The notes under the pieces are model-generated. The model was not told the origin of the DNA and did not search any database. It saw only the letters and a list, made by a program, of their open reading frames with translations. From contig JBAMDO010000054.1 in NCBI GenBank assembly GCA_037074765.1, positions 220,450-284,449 of the forward strand: a DNA stretch of 64,000 nucleotides. The letters run 5' to 3'. Of this stretch, positions 38,401 to 51,069 are shown in pieces (positions within the stretch are counted from its first letter, which is position 1; every line of letters begins with the position of its first letter). Origin of the DNA: Mansonella perstans. Its lineage: Eukaryota; Nematoda; Chromadorea; Rhabditida; Onchocercidae. A program made the translations under genes and the position numbers.

Positions 38401-40940
38401 ATTAAATAGGGAGTAGACTTTGTTATGTGACGCAGATAGAGAACGTTTTACCAGTGTTTGCAGCGCTATCAAATTTCTCGCAGAAAATATCGCTCTTGGT
38501 ACAGAATAATATGTTTTACTGACTAATGATTAGTTATTATTTAGTTCGACCTTAATTATTTCTGTTTTTCACAATTTAATATTTACTAAGTTACCTTTTC
38601 GGTGAAAAATATCTTCCTCTTTCTCAATTTTAGCAAAATCTTTAAAGCGAGGACTTTGGATTTGATTCGATTTATTTTTTTGGCTTCTACCAAATTATTT
38701 TGGATTGATTGCTTTTTTTCGGGAAACCAGGAATGGAAAACGCAGCATCTGTACTCGAGAAAGATTTCCATGAAACTGAAGAAATGAGATTCAGTCCAAA
38801 GGAAAAAATGAGTTGAGAAAAACAATCGTAATGCCAGGAACGCCTTCCGGATAGGAAGGCCGATATCCAACCAAAACTTATTACTAGTGAAGTATTCGAA
38901 AAATGTTTAATTTAAAACTTCAAACTATTGTGAAGGGTATTTGCTTGTGGTATTTTCTTACATGTGATGGCACAGAAGAGTATTTGTGATAGAGTTTATT
39001 GTTAGACCTTATCATGTTATAAGAAAATTAAGAGAGAATAATAAAAGTTGATCACTAGGATACGGAAAATAGAATCAAATAGTACAGTGGTGAGCGAAAA
39101 ACTGAGGAAAGTTGCAGTAAATGATTCATAGAACTGAGCAATGAGCTGAGAGAACCGAATCGGAGGAGTGCACAATATTTTCAGACGTTGCATATACATT
39201 TTAAGGCCGAATATTTTTACAATCGAAAATCCCATATAAGTTTGGTTACCATACATCATATTTAAACATTCAAATAAGCTTAATTATCAGACTAAAGATT
39301 ATTTACGATATCCAAGTGATCGCAAATAAGCTTGATCTCAGATGCTGTTTGGTACAAAAGGAGAGTTTTGCAACATTTAAATAATGCACCATCATGGTTA
39401 ACAGAAAGATAAATGATTCATCACTTTAGGTTACGAAACATTTCTAGTAATAAATCATCATTTATTATTCAGCAAGACGATCTTTACAATACAAATTTCT
39501 ATATTATGAACCTAATTCGGATTTTTCCGACAAACCTATGAATTTCAAAAATTTTATTTAGGAACTCTATTTCGAGTTCCTTTTAAAGATTCTTGCAGTG
39601 TTATCTACATTTGAGCGTGAAGAACTTATTGCGTTGATCATTCATCTAAAGAATGAACTCAGAAAGAAAGAAAGGTGTGAAAACAATTGCAATGCCAACA
39701 GTAGACGGTCCAGACCAAATAATACTTCAGCAATGTATGGCAAGAAATTAGTGCTAGCGAAGCATGAATTCGAAAACGATATAGAGCAGCTGAGGGTTAA
39801 GAAGTGAGCGAAAATTCTGATGTTTTTTCCAGAGGAGTAAATCATGTATTTTAGAATTTTTATTGAATGAAAAGACTAATCAGAACTAAAATTTATTTAT
39901 AGTATGAAAAAAGATTGAACAAAAGAATATGAATTGTTCTACTTTCCATGCTGCATGAGGATGATGTTGCAGAATACCTGTCTTTTTCGCACTTTGCCGC
40001 TTTTTAGCTTCTATGTCTTATTCAGAATTATTTATAAAAAAAAATAGAAGTGGAAAGGTTATTTTGTGTTTCAGTAAACTCATGGCACTGGCAATGAGTA
40101 ATGATGGAACTGAAGAGCAGATGAGAGCAAAAACATTAAAAATTCACTCTGATGATAAGGCGCAGAGAAGAACAGCAGTGAATACAATGGAAACGATAGA
40201 TTCGTCAAAAGTTGCTACACCGGTCAACGAATCGGAACTAGATGCCAATGATTGGGATAGTGTTGATATTTATGCAAGGTTTCACCACGTCTGAACAAAT
40301 CTTTCATTCTTTTTAAGTTAATCTTGCAATCCTTTCAAAACTTGAAGACATCACGTCTTTACTAACTTTCTGTGTCTTACATAGATTTATTCGTCTGTTA
40401 ACTAAATCTATCAATAATTCATTTTAGTATACTACACGAAGGAGCGGTTGGCACAAAAACGGAAAGTGTAACCGAAGGACAAAAGTATCCAATGAGCGAG
40501 ACAGAAAGTATAACGGGACAAGTAGAAAATAGAAATAGAATAGATGAACAAAAGGAACATACGTCTGAAGCAATTCAAAGAAACTGGGAAAAATACAAAG
40601 ATAGCAATGATCGATCTGACGAATATCCAGTTGTCGAGAACAGTGAAGACAAATGTAAAGAGATATTCAGCGATGTCGAAAATGGTAAATTGATAAAAGG
40701 GAACTCAAATGATTGTAGTGAAGTTCAAAAATATACTGAGGAAGAGGATTCTTCAAGTAATACACAGCAACAACAAGAAAAGATGACACAGAAGAAGAAC
40801 ATAGCAGGACGAGAGGATGACATAAGATTCGAAAATGTGGAAACAGTGGAACTGAAACAAGATGAGGTAAGCGAATTTGCAGATGACAGTTCTGAATCGT
40901 TAAAATTCAAGTCAGCATGTGTTTATCTATTCATTTTATG
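35494..40940 (+). CDS. coiled-coil protein with two apparent 3' ends
   Basis: Plus-strand exons: 35494-35657, 35842-36015, 36226-36309, 36571-36682, 36884-36965, 37045-37140, 37280-37447, then a choice. One option is 38729-38815, giving MENAASVLEKDFHETEE and a TGA stop. The other continues with 39597-39806, 40073-40278 and 40428-40940. Exon 37447 ends in phase 1 and both acceptors keep the frame. The N-terminus is polar and likely disordered. The middle is heptad-rich (NLREELYGIKR, ENVVLKTRLKRSNNEIVKRD, KLREALSFLEKENDKMRSKL), and the long form adds REELIALIIHLKNELRKKE and a very acidic C-terminal exon. This fits a structural or scaffold coiled coil; I do not recognise the family. An AATAAA hexamer lies at 41144-41149. 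Confidence 0.6.
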
Positions 40941-41269
40941 AAAAGTGAACTGGAAACATTGAATTTCAAAAAAGGTGCCATCTTCTTTCTAGTCTACGTA
41001 GGGAAGAAATTTTCCGCTGCCGATGCCTTCCACTAAAAAGTGTACTATTGTTGTGAAAGTTTTCCTTTTGGGAGGATAACTTGATCATAAAGTCTCTTTG
41101 TTAAATGCATTTGGCGAAGGGTTTGAAATGAAGAGTTTGAATTAATAAATGTAGATAAATTATTATAAAATAGTTAGCAGAGAATACAATGAGTTGATAT
41201 TTTTGGTTATGGAGAGGTCGTACTGAGGCGAACTGAACCGCACCGCACTGATTTGATTGAATTGTATCA

Positions 41270-41620
41270 GACTGAAGTCACGGAGAGGTGTGCTGATGAC
41301 CTCAGATTTATAAATCGAATTGAATTATACTGAATTGTTAGCTTATATAGTACAACTTTGTTTACTCCAAATCAATAACTTCGCGATGACCACAAATTTA
41401 AGTTAATCGGAGATGATTTACAACATGTTACAATTTTTAGAACATACCGAAATCCTTAACAGTCCTGAACATGACCTCACATAACTATGATAATTTGACA
41501 TCCTTTATAATTTGTCGATGACCTCATATATATAACTTACGCTAGATTTTTCGCATGTATGATACATTCTTAGAACATACCGCATTTTACAATGTGCTGA
41601 TAATCTAAGATGCATAAACA
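41270..41620. repeat. degenerate dispersed repeat, unit about 130 bp
   Basis: TTAGAACATACCG occurs near 41438 and 41571. GATGACCTCA-type motifs occur near 41292, 41472 and 41518. The spacing suggests an old tandem duplication of about 130 bp, now much diverged. Confidence 0.5.
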
Positions 41621-43180
41621 GTCATTTAAAATAATTTTCATATTACAATTTTTTGTTTTTATGAAGTTAATCCAAGAAGCTTTTGTAAAACACTAGTTCT
41701 CGTACATATTTTCTGTATTATGAGTTATTTCAGATTTAATGACAATTATTTCAGGCTAATTTCTTTTTCCGATCGATATTACGAACAACATCAGCACATC
41801 TGAAACGTTTAGAACTTTTGACCGCTAAAACCAGTTTCAATTCATCGTCGCGTGATTTTTAACTGTATTGCGAATAGAAGAAATCAGAGAAGGAATCGAG
41901 ATAATCAGTCGTATCAGTTTTAACATATCTGTAATTAATTATTGAGAGTATTTCTACTGAATTCGGGGCCATTTAACTAATTGTTAACAATGTTACCAGA
42001 AGATTTAACTAAGAGTTCACTCAAAATTTTATGGGCTGCATTAGGCCAGATTTTCGAAGGAATGGTCCAACGAACATTGCAGTTCTGAAAATCTCAAATC
42101 ATCAATTCAGGCCTTTAACTTAAGTTGATATACGACGATTAGAGAATGCGATTTTGGTGTCTGTCCATTTTGACTTTCTTTAAACAAGGCCGCTGTTAAA
42201 AATGACAATGTTGTGCGCTAAATAAAATGAGGAACGAAAACGAAGCCTGGAAAAGTAAGAAATATTTCTAATTAGATAATGATTTTATTTTAGTTTATAT
42301 CTTTGTTCGATTTGAGATATTTTCGTGGGCTAAAATTTTTTAAGCCTTGTTTTTTCTGTTAAAAAGGTTTCCCTTATTCTATGCTGATTATTGCGCACAG
42401 GTCCTATATGACTGGAAGAGCCGGATCAACTACATTTTAAAAAAATTTAATTTTAGCATTCAGAAATTCTTGTTTATCTACGCATAAGTGTAGCTTGGCT
42501 GTGAAAACTTAATTCTACTGGAAAAGTCAATGAGGAAGAAAATGTTCCAGTCGCCGATGAATTAATGAATGATTAAAACAAAACAGTTCTGGTACTGGCA
42601 TCATTCGCTGCTTCACTTATGCATGATATATGGTCACACCTAAATAGCATTTTGGATTAAATCATCGCCAAATTTGCTGAATCTGTTAGTTTGCGACAGG
42701 TCTTGGAATGATTATTCTCGCAAAAAAACGTTGAAATCAGCTATTTTTTAAGGAGCAGTTTGAATTTAGAGATTAAGTTATACAAAATAAAAAAAAAAAA
42801 TGAATGAAACAAGATTGCAGGAAAAATAAACAATGAATTTTTTCTAGAACAGTAAAAATCTTAGTTGAGTTCAATTTATTCATACGCACTAATTTGACAT
42901 TAGGTAGTATAGTCGATGAATGCCTGCAAATTCGGTATTTTGCTACAGTTCAGATTTTTGCAACTTTTAAAAGTTCTGACCGAACTAGGTTGATGCAAAA
43001 TAGTTTGATTTTCACCTACTATGTTTGTAAAAAATGAATGTGATACAAAAACTTCCGCAGCAACTTTCGCGAGTAGTAAACAATGATTATCTTGTTAGTT
43101 GTTTGTTCTGACATTTCCACAGACTCTGATTTTATTTTAATGCTTCATTTCATATCTGTTCCATTTTTTATCTTGTAAAA

Positions 43181-43264
43181 ATACGGCTTTAAGTGATATC
43201 TTTCATTCTGGAATTAAATATACAGCTTTAGGTGACAAGAAATATCTTTTCATTCTGCAATTAA
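43181..43264. repeat. imperfect tandem duplication of about 40 bp
   Basis: ATACGGCTTTAAGTGATATC at 43181-43217 and ATACAGCTTTAGGTGACAAG at 43219-43264. Each is followed by a TTTCATTCTG(G/C)AATTAA segment. Confidence 0.75.
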
Positions 43265-45057
43265 GAAAATAGGTTGATCAGAAAAGCTGGGAAATGGTGC
43301 CTGTTAGTCATTACACTCTACCACACTTTTAAAGTATTTTTAACGACAAAAAATTTTTCGGTTACTATCATTCGGAGGTTATTAGTTAAGTAATTCCTCT
43401 TTTAGCTCTGCGTTCATTTTTCACAAATTTTGTGTATTCTCAATTAGATTACATGCCCTTTAGTAAACAAAGCATTCAAGTTCTGACCTACTTTTGCAAA
43501 ATTTTCAGTTTAGGGAATTTTAAAGAGAATTTTGAATAAGTGATAACAAAAACATTTTCTCATTCTTGTTGTGATTTCTGTGAGGCATTTTTCGTTTAAA
43601 AGTTGTATCGGCAAATCTCATCCTGTACAAGTTATTGGTGTCGTGATTTGAAATGCTATGGATCACTTTCCAGTGTGGTGTGATTTCCGTTCGGAAATTT
43701 TGGTAAAGTTTTTTCTCATCAGATGAAAGTAGGAGATTTAGCCAAGAAGTTATAGCCTCTATACTGGTAGTATTACTGCTATTTTTTATTCACTTTATGC
43801 AGTCCTTCAAACGGTTAAATGAACACACTCACCGCCGAATCCCGGGATCGTTCTGAAAGTGGTCAGCAACAACACCAGTTTATTCATTTCAGCTTAACCA
43901 TTTATAGAAGGACTAGATTCTTTTTAAACTTTTCGGCAAGCTGTCATCTCTTTTTTCACCGTTTTGTCCGAAAAAAACCCACCAAATATGAAGCATACCA
44001 CTGCATTAATTTTTGTCCTACTTTTGGGTATTAAAAAATGCTTCAGGATTTTATGGAAAGCTGTTATAGACGTTTATTGCTAAGTTTCTGAAAACCAGAA
44101 ATTTTATTGGAAGCCGTTGCAGATTCTTCGTTGCGATTTCTGAAAATCGAAAATGGAGGTCTTGTCGTTACAATATAACGCTAGGAAACGTTCTGAGCAT
44201 ATGGGTAATAAACTTTTGTTCTCTTTGATCCGTCATTGCTCCAACTCCAGTCTTCTGATAGTTTGAGAATGAATTCGTATGTGCAATATCAGGATTACGA
44301 TTATATGGATAACGAGTTATGATTGGCATACATGTGTACCGTATTTGAATATATCAATCTGTGTGATAACACCTAGAACAATGTTAAGATCATTCTTTTT
44401 TTTATAAAAGACCTAATAGTCGGGCCTTCTCGTAACAACAGACACATTAAGCAACGCAGATAACCGTTATTATTTAAAGTATGTGGTGGAATCATGGAAA
44501 AACAGTGTTAATTGAAATCAAGGAACGAATAGTTGATAACGATCTGTTAAAAGAGCGGTAATATGGTAATAAACGGCAGATCAATTAGCTCTCTTAGTGC
44601 AAAGAAAGGAAAACAACGATGTAAATGTGAAGAAAATGCACTGTACAGATATGTTTAATTTAAATGCTAACAATTCATATAAAAAAAAATAAAGATGTTG
44701 CATTGAATCAACATGTGATTACACGAGTAATATGAATCGGTCTCTTCACTAAGGTTAACATCGGAGGATTTGCTTCTGTACTATGCACACTGTTTACAAG
44801 CTTTGAAAATACCGCATTTCTAAATTAAGTAAACGCGTCCAGTGTGCATACGTGGAATACTATGACATATTATGGTACATAATTTGCATTTCACATTTTT
44901 GTTCGCCGTTATATGCTACAGTATTGGAAAGTTTTTTTTTATATTTAAGTGAGGGTAAAAATGCATTCAACAACAACACACAATCGAAAACAGGATCCTG
45001 CATATAACAATTATCTAAAGTATCTTCAAAATGCTACCAAACTATTAGCTGCCAAGT

Positions 45058-48000
45058 TTAAATCTTGGCAATACTATTCTGCTCCATTGTTTTCCAGATA
45101 TTCAGAGCTCTTTTAGCATTTCCAGAGTGAACTGATGAAATTTTAAAAGCACGACGATATTGCCATCCCATTTCGTCCTTTTTTTCTTTATTCACTCGAG
45201 TTTCTAACTGTAGCTTAAGCCAACCAAAACTGAAGTTCTCCTGATTCTTCAAATCGACTATCTACAATAGTATTTAATTTGTGGTAATGCATTGAAAAAT
45301 AACAATATAGCAAGCTGGTATATCACTATTATTGTGGCATATAAGTTAATGAAGGCACAAAATTAAATAGACATACTGTAAAAATGATAAAAGTGATAGG
45401 TTTCATATCCAGAATATTGCATAAACTTATTCAAAATTTGTATTATCACCAATCAAGTAATATGATTCAGGAATTCGTAAACGGTAAAAAATCTTGTTTG
45501 ATTCGGTAAAAAAGTTAAGAGAAACGAACCGAAATGTTACGCTCCTTTCTCCTCTGACTGCCAGGAATATCATGATCATCGACAGTTCTTCGGCGTATGT
45601 GTACCAATCCCGTTTCTTCTCTATATTCAGTCAAATTGGTTTCTGATCTCATTCTTATCAACAAATTTTTCGAGCAACTAATTTTTCGAGGAACATTTCG
45701 CTTTACTGCATCATATATTGGAGTTTTAGAGCTAGGAAAAACCTCTACTGATTTCCGAAAACTTGATACTGTATCCTGGATCGAGTACAGTGTTCCATCT
45801 GCTGAATCCAGTGAATTATTTTGCTCTGAAACTATACTTTCTCTGTTGTTGAGGGCAAAAATAGTACTTTTTGTCTCTGATCCGTTTTTATTCCGTGGTT
45901 CCTTTACTTTTGTTTCGCCGATGACTTTTTTCCTACTTGAAATTCCTACTGAAGTTTTTTTGGAAGTGGTGCATTGTAATTGTTCGTTAGGATGATTTTT
46001 CTCATTGTGATTGGTTGCAATGATTGACTCAGCTGACTGTGGTTGTGAAACTGAGATTGCTTTTTGAATTTTGCTTCTGTTTTCTTCAGTCGGTTTCATT
46101 TGCTTTGCTTTGTTCGATAAGTTAGAATTACCAGGTGTTGCGACTAATTCCGTTAAGACTGTGTCTTTCTTCAGTTTTTCGACGCTTTCTTTCGCTTTTT
46201 CTTCATCAACAGGATCTCTATATTCAATAAGTTTTTCGGAATTTTTCAATTGAATCAATTGCTGTGGAGCATCCTTTGTATCAGGATTTCTGTCCATAAT
46301 TTCAGTCTTATTTTTCCTTCGCTTAAGCACGTTTTGAGTGTTTGCATTTCTCGTAACTTCTTTCTTTGAAGTACACCTTTCTTCTAAAAAACAAGTCTCT
46401 GGTGATAAAGCCCTCTTTTCATTGACAACTTCAATTTGTCTGTTGCTTTTTGCATGCTTCGGTTGTTCCAGCGTCGCACTCAAGGAGTTCAATGAAGAAT
46501 CATTTTGTGATTTGCTCAACTTCATCGAGCTTTTTGTTTTTCTATTTCCAATGCTACAATCACTCTGAATAACCGTCTTTTCCTGCGGTAGCAACAAAGC
46601 CTGAATTTGGAGTGCCTCGACCAGAATAACATTTTCCGCCAGCCTTCCAACCCCTTCCGCCATTTCTTGATTTATCGTAAATTCCATCTCATCTTTTTTT
46701 TGTTCCTTTAATTCATTCTGCAGGCGGCTAGTTCTTGCCTTCGTTTTGATTTTAGTACTTCGCTTCCTTGTTATCTGACCAATTTTTTTGACGTCGCCTA
46801 ATTCTGAATGTGCTAAATCTGAAGCAGTGACCTTTTTACTTGACCATTCCAATCCTTTCTTAGCATTTAATGCTGGATTTCTTTCCATTTCCATTTCCAC
46901 TTCACCTTGTCTAGCGATATTTACTTCCTGACTCGGAAAGCTCGTATCGCTTTCTTCTTGTTTCACTGCTACAATCTCCCTCGTATCAACTTGCTTTCGA
47001 TCTACAGAACCGCGTCGATGAAGTTCAATCAGATTTTTCACCCGTTTCTTTTCTTCTTCCGGTGCTCGATAAAGCTTTATACAGTTGCTATCATTTTCTT
47101 GAGTCACAACTAATGAAGTTTTTCTCGATGAAGGTTTCTCTACATCTCGAAACGTTCTTACTGGACGAGAAGGTCGGCGCTCGAAACGCTTTCTTTCCTG
47201 CTCAGCTTTTTCAGTGAACATTGATAAAATAGCGGCCACAGAACTGCCTTTTTTGTTGATTCCACTAAGCTTGTTTACTGAATTACTGGGATACATGGAT
47301 TCTTGCGCTGTTCGATTACCAGAAGATGAAACGCAATGTTTTTTTGGTTTCCTCTCTGTTTGTACCTCATTCATACTTGTCATAGCTGATTCAGAAATGA
47401 CAGAATGTAGATGAGCACTTTCCGCAGCAAATATGGGTTTTGAAAATTCGGTGAAGGAAGCAGCAGGCTTGGCTATTTCCAGTGTGGTGCATACTTCGCA
47501 TATCATTGGAATAAATTTCTTTGAATCTCTTACTTTTTCGCATCCAGAAACTGTCTCATCAAGCTCTTTCATTCGCCTTTCTAATCCGTTTGATGCAGTT
47601 TCTAGATGCTTGGAAATTTTTTTCTGCTTACAAGATATTCCGTCTAATTTCTCACTGTTTTTCTCTTTGTGTTTCTTTGCTTCCTTGTCAGTCTTCCCTT
47701 CATCAGTTGTATTCTTCTTTTCCTCGTTAATTGCGCTTGATTTCGATTTCTTCTTCGGAATCCCGCTGCTTGACTTTTTTTTCTAAAAATTATCTTTTTG
47801 GTCAGTTGCTCCAGTATTTTTCAAAAACACAGTTCTGTAAAAAAACCGGAAGCTTACCTTCGGATGTTTTGTTGGAGTTATTGGCTCCCCTCTAGGAGTG
47901 TTGAAGGTCTCTTTCACTGCAGCAGAAATGTTGCTTAACATTTCCTTCGTTTTCTCACCATCCTGTACCGATTTTGCTGTCATGAAAACGTTGGCTTCTG

Positions 48001-50745
48001 GTTCCACGCAGCTTCTCATAATCTTTCCTATTGAGACAGGAAGGTTGTCATATATTTCGGTGACAGCAGCAGCAACAGGAACATTTCGTTCTCCGAAACT
48101 CATTAGCGTTTGTCGTTTAAATCGAATCAGAAAAACCAACGCCCAAGTTGCTTTCTGAAAACATTGTAGCAGCAGATAACTGGAAGTTTTTATGAGGACT
48201 GCCATACCTTCTTATTCAAAATCAACTATTTAAAATACTGATAAACTGCCAAACAAAGAAAAGAATTATCTCCTTGTGATGTCTTTCTTGTTGAGTAAAA
48301 TGAACTGGGGAATACAATATACATTTCATCAAGATGAATCTGGAGTTCCATCATGACATAAAATCTATGAATTTGCGTCCAATTCAAGCTATTTCCAGAA
48401 TTCCATTGATATATAAAACGAGTTTTTTCATGAACTTTATCTCAAGTAGATATTGCAATATTTAAAAAAAAAAAACATTGTCGTCTCCCAATGTTAAATT
48501 TTTGCATAATTCAGACAACAACAAACACTACACTTCAATATCATTTCTATATTTTTTTAAATACTTCCTCAGCCAATAAAACGGAAGTAATTGTTCTTAC
48601 CCTAAAACGTTTATTTCTGAGGTATGACTTCAATCCTTTCTTTGATAGCGGAGTACCACTGTTTGATTGATTTAATATCAGATCATTTGCCGCTTTTGTT
48701 CGATTATCAACAATCCATGGGTGATTTAAGCAATGCTCCGGAAGCATCCTTTGCCTGTTGTTTTATTTGAACATAAATAACATAACACGTATTTTTTCAA
48801 AGCAAAGCTTAACAATTCTCCCAACTCCGAAAAAGGCGAATAAAAACCAAAATAAACTTCTGGTCCATTATAAGAAGCTTGGATATGAAGTCTTTAGCAG
48901 CGTCGGAAATGCCTTCGAATGCTTCCTCGTCGAACTCCCATTCTCCTTTTTCAACAGCTACATAAGTATCACCCAGAGTTTCGCCCAAAAATGGTGAGAT
49001 ACCTGATAATCTGCAACACCTTTGTTTGGTACTAGTCAAAAATAGACTTCAATCTTTTTGATTCGAGGAATTTAAAGTGTTCAGATGCCATATTACTCAA
49101 GAAATAATTGAAAGAAGTATAATCACGAAGATTTGGCACTTCAGACATATGCTAGGTTATGAGGAATAACAATTCAGTCTAACAAAATGTAAGTGATGAC
49201 GCCAATGCTCCACATGTCGGTGTAGAAATCAATAGGTTCAAATTTGATCACTTCTGGAGCGACGAATTCTGGAGTTCCAGCCATAAATAATAAATCCGAC
49301 GATCCATCATAAAATTGAGCAAGTCCAAAATCAATGAGTTTTATACGGTTACCCGTTTGTGAAACACACATGATATTTTCGGGCTGCAATTATTATTTGC
49401 TGTTAACAGATATCATGTATTTACCAAATATAACAAATACTACATATCTTATTTATAGCACTTGTCATGACCAATGACTAATTTTGAATATGGTATTCAC
49501 AGACAGTGTCATAATGTAGTCAAATTGAATATGGTCACAAACTTCCACTAGCGTATTTGTCTTAGAATATCATATTTTCTGCTAAAGATCTCTCAAAAAA
49601 CTTTTTTAATCAGATGGCAGTAAAAATTTACCGATTAATAATGCGCAATTGACGCAAAGTAGAAATAACCTTTATATCAAGATGAACAACATTTTTGCTA
49701 TGGATATAGCCAATTGCTTCACACAGCTGACAAATAATCATTACAATGGACAGCTCTGTTAAAATGTAGTTTTCGTCAACGACACGGTCAAATAGTTCAC
49801 CGCCAGTCACTCTAAAATCGCACAAATACTGCGACTTATGAGAATGAAGAATGAGGTAAGACAATAATCAGATCATAGAGACAAACTTACATCTCCATAA
49901 TCAGTACAATATCGTTGTCAGGTGTTGCGAAGGCATCATAGATCTGTGCAATTCTGGGATGTCTTAACTTCGTCATAATAGCTACCTAAATTGTTTTATA
50001 AATCGACAAATAAGAAAAAGCTTAGCATGTCTTTAAGATTAACTCACCACCAATAATCACTACAACAAACCTCCCGTTCCACTTTCTCGCGATCCGTATC
50101 ACGTTTTATTTTGATACGTTTTGCTGCGAGCTGAAGTCCTGTTGCTTTTTCACGGCATCGATATACTTTTCCAAACTTTCCCCTTAACAAATGCTCCCTT
50201 GATGAATGTTAAAACAATATTTGCTACATTTCGTTCGATCGAAAAAGCAAAACAGATACAAAGACTTCTTGGTCTATAAGGCGTTTCACACATCTTAGGT
50301 TTTATTCATAGAAATAGAGTTTATTATTTCAGCATCTTAACAATCTACTCTAGTGTTAAATATCTTGAAAAAATATTAACTCTCCAATTTCATCCATGCA
50401 ATCATAATATTTTGTGAACTTCTCCTTGGCTCGTATCCGAACCGTATCCTTGATTTCAAATGGAAGTTGTTCATCATTCACTATAACATAATTGAAAGTC
50501 AATTGATTTTTTTTTAGAAATCTTCAGAAAAAAATTTTTAAATTAAAAAAAGGATATGAGCTTAATACGAAGAATTACGCTTATAGTACTACTTTCAGCT
50601 TATAAAAAATAATATAATTAATATTTGAACAAGTCGAAGAAAAAATAGATGTTTTAAACTAACCTCCTTGATAATCCGATTCATCAACCAATATACGACC
50701 TTCATCATTGCTAGAACCAGGTGGTAGGGCTGTGAAAATGACCAT
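45058..50745 (-). CDS. myosin-light-chain-kinase-like Ser/Thr kinase with a very long basic tail
   Basis: Minus-strand gene. Exons: 50664-50745 (MVIFTALPPGSS), 50376-50482 (EKFTKYYDCMDEIG), about 50071-50195 (RGKFGKVYRCREKATG, LAAKRIKIK), 49880-49985, 49668-49810 (TGGELFDRVVDENY, VVHLDIK), 49190-49386 (PENIMCV, LIDFGLAQF, GTPEFVAPEV, DMWSIGVITYILL), 48870-49015 (ISPFLGETLGDTY, FISKLL), 48600-48755 (HCLNHPWI, KKGLKSYLRNKRFR), 47859-48156 (KATWALVFLIRFKR), 45522-47783 and 45058-45262. The HLD, DFG and APE motifs and MLCK-type signatures are clear. After the kinase, KSYLRNKRFR joins KATWALVFLIRFKR, a basic amphipathic stretch typical of an autoinhibitory/calmodulin-binding segment. MLCKs phosphorylate myosin regulatory light chain under Ca2+/calmodulin. 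No Ig or FN3 domain is seen. The tail of about 900 residues is Lys/Ser/Glu-rich with no recognised domain. A short exon near 51025-51060 (ELKECRRADKEK) may add 5' coding sequence. Confidence 0.8.
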
Positions 50746-51069
50746 CGTTGTCAACTGCATTCAAAAATAGATGTCATATAAAAATTGTCAAAAAATGATA
50801 GAGTAATCGTAATGTAGTTTAGCGTCAATAAAATCTAGCTTCAAGCAAACCAATAAAGCACTAAATTCCCCAGACAACGCATAAGAATTAACTCACCGTT
50901 TGAAATTGGACTGCTGCAACAAATATTTTTGATGGCGATATTTTCCGAAATTCATAAATCAATTAATGAAGCAAAGTGGTAAGTTGCAATGATTATAAGA
51001 TTACTTAATAAAGCATACTTTTCTTTGTCAGCACGTCTACATTCTTTCAGCTCTTCTGAAAATTTTTTA

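Larger units (their letters stand above)
40941..45057. other. 4-kb interval without a recognised gene
   Basis: AT-rich sequence between the coiled-coil gene and the 3' end of the kinase gene. Apart from the duplications listed separately I see no exons with good splice signals and coding bias. A plus-strand open frame at 43819-44034 has no recognisable features. Confidence 0.5.

Noticed and set aside
45597..47786. Long plus-strand frames (132, 117 and smaller) opposite the kinase tail
   Set aside because: They mirror the biased Lys/Glu/Ser codons of the real minus-strand exon; composition is Phe/Ser/Leu-rich as expected of a shadow.
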